This document shows positions 17,653 through 26,114 of a stretch of 64,000 nucleotides of DNA, piece after piece. The DNA comes from Clostridia bacterium. Its GTDB lineage: Bacteria; Bacillota; Clostridia; TANB77; CAG-508. The stretch is taken from NCBI GenBank assembly GCA_017512025.1, contig JAFWHH010000008.1:1-64000 (forward strand), given 5' to 3'. A model generated the notes under the pieces. That model ran no database searches. It was not told the DNA's origin and saw only the letters and a program-made list of their open reading frames with translations. The stretch's first letter is position 1. Each line of letters begins with the position of its first letter. A program made the translations under genes and the position numbers.

Positions 17653-20460
17653 TTATTGCTCATCTTTAGCTGTATTAATTCTAAATAATTTAAATAACTC
17701 TACGATAACAATTGGAGCAAATACTAGACAAGCAATCTCTATTATATTTTCTGTTGGTAATACTGGTATACCAAAGATATGTCTTAGTCCAGGTATTAGT
17801 AATACAACAAATACAAGAGCAGATGCTAATGCAATTGCACCAAACAACCAATTGTTTCCACCAATTCCAGTTTTAAAAATTGATTTCTTATTGTTTCTAA
17901 TATTAAATACATGAACAAGTTCGCTTAATGCAAGAACAATAAATGCCATTGCTTGACCAATTTGAACCTTAATTTGTCCTTTATCAATCAATGTAGCTTT
18001 GTTCTCAGCAATTAATTTATCTGCATCTTGAACTTCTTCAATGCTATAAACTTTACCATCCATATTTACAAGTGTTGGTAACTTGTCATCTGGGGTTGCC
18101 ATACCAATTATAAATGCAGCAAGTGTCAACACACCAATCATTACACCTTGATATAGAATTCTCCAGCTCATACCTTTTGTAAATATACCTTTTTGCTTCT
18201 TGTTTGGCTTTCTATCCATAACATCTTTTTCAGCTGGGTCAACAGCTAATGCTAAAGCAGGTAACGAGTCTGTTACTAAGTTAATCCATAATATATGAAT
18301 TGGAAGTAATGGTGTGATTAAATTAATATCTACACCAAATTTACTGCTTAATAGTGGTGCAATTAGTATTGCAACAAATAATACTATAATTTCACCAACA
18401 TTACTTGATAATAAGAACTGAATAGCTTTTAAAATATTATCATATATACGTCTACCTTCTTCAACTGAAGAAACTATTGTAGCAAAGTTATCATCTGTTA
18501 AGATAACATCTGCTGCTTCTTTAGATACATCGGTACCAACTATACCCATTGCACAACCAATATCAGCTGTCTTTAACGCTGGCGCATCATTAACACCATC
18601 ACCAGTCATAGCAACTATCTCTCCATTAGCTTGCCATGCTTTTACGATTCTAACTTTGTGCTCTGGAGAAACACGAGCATATACTGAATATTTCCTAACA
18701 TTCTTTGTAAGCTCTTCATCAGACATTTCTTCAAGTTGAGCTCCTGTAATTGCTTCTTCACCTTCATTTAGAATTCCTAAATCTTTAGCAATAGCAACCG
18801 CAGTAGCTTTATGGTCACCAGTTATCATAACAGTTCTAATACCTGCAGTTTTACATTTTTGAACAGCAAGTTTAACTTCTTCTCTTGGTGGATCTATCAT
18901 ACCAACCATACCAACATATATTAAATCATTTTCAATTGTTTTCATCTCTTCATCAGATGGTTCGTGATCTAATACTTTATAAGCCATGGCTAAAACTCTT
19001 AAAGCTTTATCAGCCATTTCACTGTTGTATTTGTCTATATCTTTTCTATAGTTATCAATATCTGTTTTGATTTCACCATTCATTCTGTATGATTTACATA
19101 CCTTAAGAAGTTCGTCAATACCACCTTTAGTAAATACATAATATTTACCATCTCTTTGGTTAACTGTTGACATTAACTTTCTTTCAGAATCAAATGGAAC
19201 TTCTTTAATACGTGGCCATTCAGCAAGTACAGCTGGATTAAAATCTAATTTAAATCCCATGTCAATAAGAGCTGTTTCTGTTGGATCACCAGTTAATTTC
19301 TTATCAGCACCAACTTTTGTATCATTACACATCATACTGATGTATATAAGCTCTTCTAAGTCTTTATCGATGTTATCTCCAATATCTTCCATTTTTACAA
19401 GCTTTCCATTATAGAAGACTTGTTTAACCGTCATTTTATTTTGTGTTAAAGTACCAGTTTTATCTGAACAAATAACACTTGCACTACCTAATGTTTCAAC
19501 AGCTGGTAATTTTTTAACAATAGCATGACGTTTAACCATTCTTTGAACACCAATAGCAAGAACTATTGTAGATACTGCGGCTAAACCTTCTGGTATAGCT
19601 GCAACAGCTAAACTAACAGCTGTCATAAACATCTCAAGCGGATCTTTATGATATAGAAGACCCATTACAAAAATTATTCCGCAAATTACTAACGCAGCAA
19701 TACCAAGTGTTTTTCCAAGTTTATTTAATTTTGTTTGAAGTGGTGTTTCATTATCTTGTGTGTTACTGATAATACCAGCTATTTTACCAACTTCTGTATT
19801 CATACCAGTTTCAACAACGATACCTTTTCCACGACCATATGTAACAAGTGATGATGAAAATAACATATTGCTTCTATCACCAATACCAATTTTTTCATGG
19901 TCAATTTTATTTGCCATCTTTTCAACTGGAACTGATTCACCTGTTAATGATGCTTCTTGTGATTTCAAATTAACAGCTTCAATAATTCTTAAATCTGCTG
20001 GAACAAAATCACCAGTATCAAGAACTACTATATCTCCAGGAACTAATTCCTTAGATGGAACAACTATTACTTCGCCATTTCTTATAACCTTAGCAACGTG
20101 ATCACTTAGTTTTTGTAAAGCCTCTAGCGATTTTTCAGCCTTGCTTTCTTGAGCAACGCCAACAATTGCATTAACAATAATTACAATAAATATAATTATT
20201 GAATCTGTAACTCCCTCGCCTTGCATATAACCAACGACACCAGAAATAATTGCTGCAATGATTAATATAATAATCATAAAATCTTTAAATTGCTCTAAAA
20301 ATTTAATAAACAAACTCTTTTTCTTCTGAGCTTGAAGCTCATTTAATCCATATTTTTCTCTAGAGCTTTGAACACCTTCGTTTGAAAGTCCAGACTCAAT
20401 ATTTGTATTTAATTCTTTTGCTGTTTCTTCAACAGACAAATTATACCAATTCTTTTCCAT
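17653..20460 (-). CDS. P-type cation-transporting ATPase (P2A family), probable Mn2+/Ca2+ exporter
   Basis: 935 residues with full P2-type architecture: N-terminal cation-ATPase domain, TGES actuator motif (ASLTGESVPVEK), PEGL in helix 4 (AIPEGLAAV), the phosphorylated DKTGTLTQNKM near residue 330, nucleotide-binding KGGID, TGDHKATA, and GDGVNDAPALK. Helix 6 carries NLVTDSLPALALA. The family is annotated as Ca2+ ATPase, but the gene sits behind a yybP-ykoY riboswitch, which is established as Mn2+-sensing, so Mn2+ export (as proposed for lactococcal YoaB) is the more likely job. AAGGAG precedes the ATG. Confidence 0.93.
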   Translation of the reverse strand: MEKNWYNLSVEETAKELNTNIESGLSNEGVQSSREKYGLNELQAQKKKSLFIKFLEQFKDFMIIILIIAAIISGVVGYMQGEGVTDSIIIFIVIIVNAIVGVAQESKAEKSLEALQKLSDHVAKVIRNGEVIVVPSKELVPGDIVVLDTGDFVPADLRIIEAVNLKSQEASLTGESVPVEKMANKIDHEKIGIGDRSNMLFSSSLVTYGRGKGIVVETGMNTEVGKIAGIISNTQDNETPLQTKLNKLGKTLGIAALVICGIIFVMGLLYHKDPLEMFMTAVSLAVAAIPEGLAAVSTIVLAIGVQRMVKRHAIVKKLPAVETLGSASVICSDKTGTLTQNKMTVKQVFYNGKLVKMEDIGDNIDKDLEELIYISMMCNDTKVGADKKLTGDPTETALIDMGFKLDFNPAVLAEWPRIKEVPFDSERKLMSTVNQRDGKYYVFTKGGIDELLKVCKSYRMNGEIKTDIDNYRKDIDKYNSEMADKALRVLAMAYKVLDHEPSDEEMKTIENDLIYVGMVGMIDPPREEVKLAVQKCKTAGIRTVMITGDHKATAVAIAKDLGILNEGEEAITGAQLEEMSDEELTKNVRKYSVYARVSPEHKVRIVKAWQANGEIVAMTGDGVNDAPALKTADIGCAMGIVGTDVSKEAADVILTDDNFATIVSSVEEGRRIYDNILKAIQFLLSSNVGEIIVLFVAILIAPLLSSKFGVDINLITPLLPIHILWINLVTDSLPALALAVDPAEKDVMDRKPNKKQKGIFTKGMSWRILYQGVMIGVLTLAAFIIGMATPDDKLPTLVNMDGKVYSIEEVQDADKLIAENKATLIDKGQIKVQIGQAMAFIVLALSELVHVFNIRNNKKSIFKTGIGGNNWLFGAIALASALVFVVLLIPGLRHIFGIPVLPTENIIEIACLVFAPIVIVELFKLFRINTAKDEQ

Positions 20461-20550
20461 AAATTATCTCCTTAATTTTATATCTGTATTTTATATTTAA
20501 ATATAAATAAAAACAACCTTTTTTTCTTTTATTTTTTTGTTGCAAATGCA

Positions 20551-20604
20551 ACAAAAAAGACTTTTAAAGAATTACATGTCTACCACCCTTTCTTTAAAAG
20601 TCTT
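20551..20604 (-). terminator. Expression-platform terminator of the Mn2+ riboswitch
   Basis: TTCTTTAAAAGTCTT (20590-20604, 5' arm on the RNA as AAGACTTTTAAAGAA) pairs with its perfect complement at 20557-20571 and is followed by six T. The 5' arm overlaps the closing P1 strand of the aptamer, so ligand binding should prevent the terminator. A second palindrome TTGTTGC/GCAACAA follows at 20537-20554. Confidence 0.88.
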
Positions 20605-20680
20605 GCTTACCTATTAGGTTATTAACCAGATATAAATCGCGTTTGTTGGTTAATAGTTTTTAAGCTACTCCCTTTTCAAT
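20596..20680 (-). promoter_or_regulatory. yybP-ykoY (manganese) riboswitch aptamer
   Basis: On the minus strand the RNA begins GAAAAGGGAGTAGC, carries internal helices TATTAACCA/TGGTTAATA and ACCT/AGGT, and ends AAGCAAGACTTTT. The paired conserved loops GGGAGTAGC and AGCAAGAC with the closing AAAAG/CTTTT stem are diagnostic of this class. It regulates the P-type ATPase by transcription antitermination and is predicted to be an ON switch. Confidence 0.92.
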
Positions 20681-20687
20681 ATTGATT

Positions 20688-20716
20688 ATTATAATATATC
20701 CTTTTTTAAATATCAA
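20688..20716 (-). promoter_or_regulatory. Promoter of the riboswitch-ATPase unit
   Basis: TTGATA -35 (20711-20716), 17-base spacer, TATAAT -10 (20688-20693); the expected start falls exactly at the first bases of the aptamer. Confidence 0.8.
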
Positions 20717-20722
20717 TATCTT

Positions 20723-22510
20723 TTATTTTATTTTTATTATAATAATTCCAAATACAATAATTATACAAATAAACCATATTATATACTTTACACCCTCATT
20801 AATACCAGTATCTGGTGGTGTGTCACCATCAATAAAATTATATCTTACTTTTATTGTAGCACCATCTTGCATTAAAGATGCATCATATGTTATTTGTGCA
20901 TTGTATGGTATTCCACCTCCCTGTGTTGTTGGTGATGAAAATCCTGTATCAGCAGTTACAAGCTGTAAATCACAATATGTGATATTAGGATTATAGTACC
21001 CATCAAGTATTATACTTATCGTTCCTTGTGCATTTGGTGCAACGGTAATCGGAACAGTAATACAATTCAAATCATCTGCTACACCTGATAGAGTGTTTGT
21101 TCCTTGTGAAATCCAGTTTGCAGCCACCTCATAGTTATGAGAAACACCAGATTTCTCATTTTGTAGTATTTTTATATAAATTGTTATGTCTTCTCCTGGA
21201 CCAGGTGGAACATATGGTGCATAGTTGATATATGCACGACCATTATTTCCCGTAATACTACTTCCGTCATAATCTGATACAAATCCATCAATTGGAACTT
21301 CAGCGCTTGTTATAATACTTGTAATAGCAAATTCAACGTTATCTCCGGACATATCTTCCCCAATAACGCTTATTCCAACATTAGCACTACTTGTTGGAAC
21401 ATAGTTTATATATGTCGTTGTTGGATTAACAATATTTAAGTTGCTATTATTTCCTGTACTTGTTACTGTCCAGCTGTTATCAAATGTACAACCATTTTTG
21501 TTTCCAGTTATTGTTGAATCTTCATAAATACGAACATAACTACTTTGTCCCGATGCCTGTAAAACACCTGATACATCTCCAGCAGAATAGTTGTTTGAAA
21601 TGTTAATATTTCCCCCGGTAAGTACTGCACTTCCGATATCTATGCACTCACTTGAATATATTGTTTCTCCACCAGTTGTTGCATTAACAGCTGCACATCC
21701 AGTAACAGTAATATTATCTATTCTTAAACCATAATCGTTAGCATCTACATAAATTGCACTTGTAGTAATTCCTGTTGAATTCGTCGAATAACAATTTGTA
21801 ACTGTAGCACTGTGACAATTAATAACATTTGTGCTTTTTATTGCACCGGCATATGTTGATGCACAGTTATTTATTGTAACACCTGTTAGATTTAGTGCAC
21901 CATTTGCAATTATAGCACCACCACCATCTACCGAAGTATTATAGTTGTTTTCTATCTCAACGTTTTCCATATTAAGCTCAGTTGTTGAACTAATTACAGG
22001 TCCACTAGCTGTAGTTCCAGTATGATTACTGCCCCAGCCACCATCAATTTTAATATCTGATATATCATTGAAATAATTCGTAATACTAATCATCGTACCA
22101 GTACATCCGCTTCCACGAGTAATTGTAGCGGTATCACCACTTTGAAGCAAATCTGATGATGTGGTAATGTTTGTACCATTTGGCAATGTTATTGTACTAT
22201 TTATTTCAACACTAAGCTGAGTTAGCTCTATCGTTTTATTTGAAACGGTTCCAGTATCATTACAAGCATCTTCTATGGAATCATAATACTTATATGGTAT
22301 GTTAATATGATCACTTGTGTCCGGGTCAATTACTTCGAATGGACCATATACCCTACATACAGTTGATGCTGTTTCTTCGTACTCTGGACCATATACAGCA
22401 TATGTTGTATCGTATGCTTTTGTCCTAGCTATATATAAACGTATTGCGCAAATTAAGGAAAGGGCGATAATAATTAAATAAAATGGAACTTTTATTTTCT
22501 TTCTATTCAT
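20723..22510 (-). CDS. Sortase-anchored beta-helix surface protein, probable pilus tip adhesin
   Basis: About 595 residues. A signal-anchor hydrophobic stretch (FYLIIIALSLICAI) lies near residues 10-25. The middle 350 residues are Asn/Thr/Ser-rich with recurring strands of right-handed parallel beta-helix type (NLTGVTINNC, ATVTNCYSTN, ITVTGCAAV). The C-terminus has the sorting signal PPDTG, a hydrophobic helix (YIIWFICIIIVFGIIII) and a short KIK tail. Start: the ATG at 22508-22510 with GGGGG 9 bases upstream, rather than the in-frame TTG before it. It is last in the pilus operon. No terminator is visible before the ATPase riboswitch, so read-through would stop at the riboswitch terminator. 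Confidence 0.85.
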   Translation of the reverse strand: MNRKKIKVPFYLIIIALSLICAIRLYIARTKAYDTTYAVYGPEYEETASTVCRVYGPFEVIDPDTSDHINIPYKYYDSIEDACNDTGTVSNKTIELTQLSVEINSTITLPNGTNITTSSDLLQSGDTATITRGSGCTGTMISITNYFNDISDIKIDGGWGSNHTGTTASGPVISSTTELNMENVEIENNYNTSVDGGGAIIANGALNLTGVTINNCASTYAGAIKSTNVINCHSATVTNCYSTNSTGITTSAIYVDANDYGLRIDNITVTGCAAVNATTGGETIYSSECIDIGSAVLTGGNINISNNYSAGDVSGVLQASGQSSYVRIYEDSTITGNKNGCTFDNSWTVTSTGNNSNLNIVNPTTTYINYVPTSSANVGISVIGEDMSGDNVEFAITSIITSAEVPIDGFVSDYDGSSITGNNGRAYINYAPYVPPGPGEDITIYIKILQNEKSGVSHNYEVAANWISQGTNTLSGVADDLNCITVPITVAPNAQGTISIILDGYYNPNITYCDLQLVTADTGFSSPTTQGGGIPYNAQITYDASLMQDGATIKVRYNFIDGDTPPDTGINEGVKYIIWFICIIIVFGIIIIKIK

Positions 22511-22536
22511 ATGCAATATCCCCCTTTCTCTTTTGT

Positions 22537-23526
22537 TTAACTTTTTTTATCATCATCTTTTTTTACTTCTTTATTCTCAGCAATTCTAGTTCTTTTATTA
22601 TTTTTTTTCTTTCTCTTATTCTTTTCTATTGCTCTTATTAAAGCAACAATAAAGATTATCAATACTATTAATGTTATAATAGATAATACTTTTTGTCTTC
22701 TAGTAAGTACTATTTTGTTTCTTGTACCTTCGTTATTTTCTACACTTACAACACTATCAGTATTAGATTTAATTTGAATAACATTACTTAGCTCATCATG
22801 CTCTTCTAGTGTTGCAAGAACTACAATACGATTACTTGTTCCTGCTGATTCACATGTTGATAACGCAACCAATTTATCTTCATAGTTAATATCTATATTC
22901 GATGTATTTCTTGAATGACTTTTTATATTTTCTATTACTTCTTTATTATTATTCTTGTTATAAAAACTCATATCGTATACTTTGGCATCTCTTGAGTCAA
23001 CTTCAGCTACAGCATAAATATTCATTTTATATACACAATTTTCTGTATAAATTAGTCCAGATGTATGGCTATTAAAAAAGTCTTTATCTATATATTTCTT
23101 CAACTCAGAAAACATCCTATCACCAGCCATATTGTGACCATATAGTACGGAATAATCATCATTGAAATTCTTATCATTTTTATAATCTAAAAATATGCTT
23201 CCCGATGCAGCATAGTCTTTCTTATAATCTTTGCTTATATATATTAGATTATCTTTTCCTTGCAAAATCGGATAATCAATATTAGTTTCATCTATTCTTA
23301 TCCAGCCTCGAATATCTGGATTGATTTCCTGGAGTCTTTTAACCGAAAAATCTCTCGTTCCAGGTTTTAGCTCTGCAAGCTCTTCTGATAAACTCGCATT
23401 GTTATATACCAAATACACGTCGAATAAGGCAGTTCCCCCTAACACAAGAGCAAAAACTACCATCGCACTAAGTATAACATTTATAACACCATTTAAAAAT
23501 TTAACAAAACCATTTAAAAATCTCAT
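22537..23526 (-). CDS. Class B sortase, pilus-polymerising type
   Basis: 329 residues. An N-terminal membrane helix (about 15-40) is followed by the class B core: NPDIRGWIRIDETNIDYPI near 69-87, catalytic His131 in YGHNM, Cys225 in LSTCES and Arg233 in NRIVV. Unusually there is a second membrane helix at about 280-300 followed by a long Lys/Arg/Asn tail, so it probably spans the membrane twice. Class B sortases assemble FCT-type pili in Streptococcus pyogenes, and the neighbours (pilin, SipA-like protein) match that arrangement. Confidence 0.92.
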   Translation of the reverse strand: MRFLNGFVKFLNGVINVILSAMVVFALVLGGTALFDVYLVYNNASLSEELAELKPGTRDFSVKRLQEINPDIRGWIRIDETNIDYPILQGKDNLIYISKDYKKDYAASGSIFLDYKNDKNFNDDYSVLYGHNMAGDRMFSELKKYIDKDFFNSHTSGLIYTENCVYKMNIYAVAEVDSRDAKVYDMSFYNKNNNKEVIENIKSHSRNTSNIDINYEDKLVALSTCESAGTSNRIVVLATLEEHDELSNVIQIKSNTDSVVSVENNEGTRNKIVLTRRQKVLSIITLIVLIIFIVALIRAIEKNKRKKKNNKRTRIAENKEVKKDDDKKS

Positions 23527-23543
23527 AACTTCACATCTTATCT

Positions 23544-24062
23544 TTATATATTTCTTGTTCGAACAACGCTTACAACTTTACCAACAATCGACTTTGTCTC
23601 AATTGCACCAAAGTATCTTGAATCATCATCCTCATATCTATTATCATTCATAACAAAAACTTTTCCAGGTTCGACAACATATGGATATGTTATATTTGAA
23701 TTTTCTGCAGGGTATGTCTTATAAACCGTTTCTCTATTTTCTGGCCATCCATCTATAATCAAGTTACCTGACTCAGACATAGAAATAACTTGTCCTTCCT
23801 TAGCAATTATTCTAAGTACATATTTTTTATTATCCTTTTTAAACATAATAACATCGCCAATGGTATAATTTCCTTTTTTCTTATATACAAGGGCCAGATC
23901 TCCATCATAGACATATGGTTGCATGCCATTAGTGTTAATACGAGTTACTTCAAAAAAGTATTTTGTAACTACAAAAATTACTATAGATAAGAATATAATT
24001 TTTTCAATCAAAATTATTGTATTTTTAATTGTCGTTTTCTTTAATTCATCATTATTACTCAT
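23544..24062 (-). CDS. SipA-like signal peptidase homologue lacking both catalytic residues
   Basis: 172 residues from the ATG at 24060-24062 (AAGGATGAG upstream); an upstream ATG at 24095 would add 11 residues. The fold is signal peptidase I: one N-terminal membrane helix, box B NGMQPYVYDGDLALV, then GDVIMFK, KYVLRIIAKEG, and the C-terminal GKVFVMNDNRYEDDDSRYFG. Where active enzymes have Ser before Met and Lys before Arg, this protein has Gly46 (NGM) and Leu83 (VLR). The true LepB at 58745-59395 keeps both (GESM, VKR). SipA of S. pyogenes pili is also reported to lack these residues and acts as an assembly factor. An active protease is very unlikely. Confidence 0.88.
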   Translation of the reverse strand: MSNNDELKKTTIKNTIILIEKIIFLSIVIFVVTKYFFEVTRINTNGMQPYVYDGDLALVYKKKGNYTIGDVIMFKKDNKKYVLRIIAKEGQVISMSESGNLIIDGWPENRETVYKTYPAENSNITYPYVVEPGKVFVMNDNRYEDDDSRYFGAIETKSIVGKVVSVVRTRNI

Positions 24063-24093
24063 TAAAAACTCATCCTTATATCTTATACTACGC

Positions 24094-24138
24094 AACGAGA
24101 CTTATAACCTAAATAGAGATTTAGATTATAAGTCCGTT
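24094..24138 (-). other. Long hairpin between the major pilin gene and the sipA-like gene
   Basis: GACTTATAA pairs with TTATAAGTC, extended outward by AACG/CGTT and inward by CTAAAT/ATTTAG, with a CTC loop. It begins 10 bases after the pilin stop codon. There is no T-run on the minus strand, so it probably protects the abundant pilin mRNA or partly limits downstream expression. Confidence 0.65.
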
Positions 24139-24147
24139 ACAAAATAA

Positions 24148-25173
24148 TTATTTTACTGTGTTTTTCTTAATGATTACAATTCCAACAATAGCTAAAACAA
24201 CTAAGCATATATATGGAGCTATATCCAATAAGATACCTGTTACAGATTCAGAACCTTTATTATTTCTGAATGTTACATGGTTATCAGCATCAGTTGTACT
24301 TACTGTTGTAGTAACAGAACTTCCACTTGTCTCTGTTCCTGATGATCCTTGTGTATAGTATACTGTATATCCACTTGAGCTATTTCCATCCTCAGTTACA
24401 GTATATGTTGTTCCTGGAAGGATTTGATTTGTTCCACTTGATTGTCCAAATGTAATTGTTTCTCCTGATTTTAAATAGAATGTTGTGCTTTGATTTCCTG
24501 TAACTGTTGAAGGGTTACTTGAATGAGAACCTCCTGAAACAGCATAAGTTCCTGCTGCAGCAATATTTATTGTGTATTGGAAATATTTATTTGGATCAGC
24601 AGTAGCACCTGTAACATTTTTTGTTACTTGAATGCACTCTAAATCAGCTGCACTTGTAAATAAAATATCATTCTTTTGGTTATTTTTGTCAATTGCTTGG
24701 CCTAATACTGTAGCAACAAAGTTTCCCGTTGGTTGATTATTGTTATCAAGTTCATTTTCTACACTAATAACAATGTCAAAGTAATCTGAAGAATCTACAG
24801 GATAAGCATTATTATTTGTTGATGTTTCTGTAATTCTATATTTATAAGTACCAACTGAACTAAATGATAAACCAGATAAATCAACACTTGAAGTTGCTGT
24901 TGCAGTTCCTGATGAAGGAGTAACATTGTTAAATGTTACTGATGGAGCTGGAATACTTCCTGAAACACCACCTGCTGGGTTGTTTGAGTCAGCCGTTACT
25001 GTATATCCGAATGTAACACCATTAACATTGTTTGTTACACCTGTTATTGTTCTTGAAATTGGAATACTTGATGTACTACTTGTCCAACTTGTAGAAGCTT
25101 CTACCTTTGAAAAGCATGCCATTACTCCTAATATAGCAATAGCAAATATTGTCGATAATAAAATTTTTCTCAT
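24148..25173 (-). CDS. Major pilin of the FctA/Spy0128 type
   Basis: 341 residues with a signal peptide (ILLSTIFAIAILGVMACFSKVEAS). Two Ig-like domains follow: about 30-165 (GTYKYRITETSTNNN...YFDIVISVENE) and about 175-300 (IQVTKNVTGATADPNKYFQYTI..., YTVTEDGNSS). The second has the Lys and Glu arrangement expected for an intramolecular isopeptide bond; in the first, Arg stands in ISRTITG where the family usually has Lys. The sorting signal is SVTG followed by ILLDIAPY, a hydrophobic helix and KKNTVK, like the xVPTG-xxxxAPY ending of streptococcal FctA. It has its own promoter (25208-25236). Confidence 0.9.
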   Translation of the reverse strand: MRKILLSTIFAIAILGVMACFSKVEASTSWTSSTSSIPISRTITGVTNNVNGVTFGYTVTADSNNPAGGVSGSIPAPSVTFNNVTPSSGTATATSSVDLSGLSFSSVGTYKYRITETSTNNNAYPVDSSDYFDIVISVENELDNNNQPTGNFVATVLGQAIDKNNQKNDILFTSAADLECIQVTKNVTGATADPNKYFQYTINIAAAGTYAVSGGSHSSNPSTVTGNQSTTFYLKSGETITFGQSSGTNQILPGTTYTVTEDGNSSSGYTVYYTQGSSGTETSGSSVTTTVSTTDADNHVTFRNNKGSESVTGILLDIAPYICLVVLAIVGIVIIKKNTVK

Positions 25174-25207
25174 AATTATTCTCTCCTTTTTGTCATATGT
25201 TAAGATA

Positions 25208-25236
25208 ACTATACCTTATAGTATTTACAAATTCAA
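25208..25236 (-). promoter_or_regulatory. Promoter of the major pilin gene
   Basis: TTGAAT -35 (25231-25236), 17-base spacer, TATAGT -10 (25208-25213). It sits after the terminator of the minor pilin gene, so the shaft pilin can be made separately and in excess. Confidence 0.75.
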
Positions 25237-25285
25237 CAAAAAAACGCAATGTAATATATTTGTATTTTTTTTGTAATATAAGTGT

Positions 25286-25320
25286 AAAAAAGCACTTCCT
25301 TGATATAAGAAATGCTTTTT
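25286..25320 (-). terminator. Terminator of the minor pilin gene
   Basis: AAAAAGCATTTC pairs with GGAAGTGCTTTTTT around ATATCAAG-type loop, followed by six T on the minus strand. Confidence 0.8.
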
Positions 25321-25324
25321 ATTA

Positions 25325-26083
25325 TTAATTATTTTTTTTGTCATCATTACTATCGTTAGTATTGTTTTTGCTCTTCTTTTTTATAATCAAAACAACTATT
25401 ACAAAAACAACAGCTATTGATAATCCAATACTATACCAAATAACATTATCTCCCGTTTTTGGTGAAATACTTTTAATAATCTTTTTTATTGTACTCTCTT
25501 CTTTATCATTTTTTTCTTCTGTATTCTTTTCCTCTTTTTTATCCTCTTGTTCGTCTTTATTTACTTTTTCAGTGCAAAACTCTATAGATGTCTTTTCATT
25601 TTGATCAACATCTGATACATAGTGCTCTGCAGGACCAATTAATGTAGCTTTTTCTACCCCTGATTCATTAGAAACTACAATAAATACTTCATATGAATTT
25701 TTTGTATCAACAAGATAAACCTCATCATTGCTAGATGATACTTCCTTTATTTTAAATTTGTATGTTCCTCTTTCTGGAAAATTAGCATTTGATAAGTCAA
25801 CAGAAATTGTTGCATTTGCAACATCTTCTGTGTATTCATCGTTAAATTCTATAAAAAACTCTTTTGGCATATTTTCAACTGCAGAAGGATTACCATCTAC
25901 TGGAGTAATGCTATATTTGAATTTATTCTCTACTTTTCCACTAATAGCAGTTATCTTTCTTTCGACAAATATAACTGTTGGCTCTTCGCTAATTCTAACT
26001 GCATAAGCTTTATTTCCATATATCGAGCATCCAATAAAATATATTATTAGTAGTGCTACTGCACATTTCACAATCTTTTTCAT
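25325..26083 (-). CDS. Minor/basal pilin with one FctA-type domain and SPKTG anchor
   Basis: 252 residues from the ATG at 26081-26083, with AGGTGG 7 bases upstream; the open frame extends upstream but has no comparable site. Signal peptide (CAVALLIIYFIGCSIYGNKAYA), one Ig-like domain whose closing half (GTYKFKIKEVSSSNDEVYLVD) parallels the major pilin, then a 35-residue Lys/Glu/Asp spacer, the sorting motif SPKTGD, a hydrophobic helix (IGLSIAVVFVIVVLII) and a KKK tail. The charged spacer and a motif differing from the shaft pilin fit a subunit at the pilus base or linked to the wall. Confidence 0.85.
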   Translation of the reverse strand: MKKIVKCAVALLIIYFIGCSIYGNKAYAVRISEEPTVIFVERKITAISGKVENKFKYSITPVDGNPSAVENMPKEFFIEFNDEYTEDVANATISVDLSNANFPERGTYKFKIKEVSSSNDEVYLVDTKNSYEVFIVVSNESGVEKATLIGPAEHYVSDVDQNEKTSIEFCTEKVNKDEQEDKKEEKNTEEKNDKEESTIKKIIKSISPKTGDNVIWYSIGLSIAVVFVIVVLIIKKKSKNNTNDSNDDKKNN

Positions 26084-26114
26084 AAAAATCCCACCTAATA
26101 CTAGTAATTCATCC

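Noticed and set aside
23544-24062. Active type I signal peptidase
   Set aside because: Both catalytic residues are replaced (Gly and Leu), in contrast to LepB in the same window.
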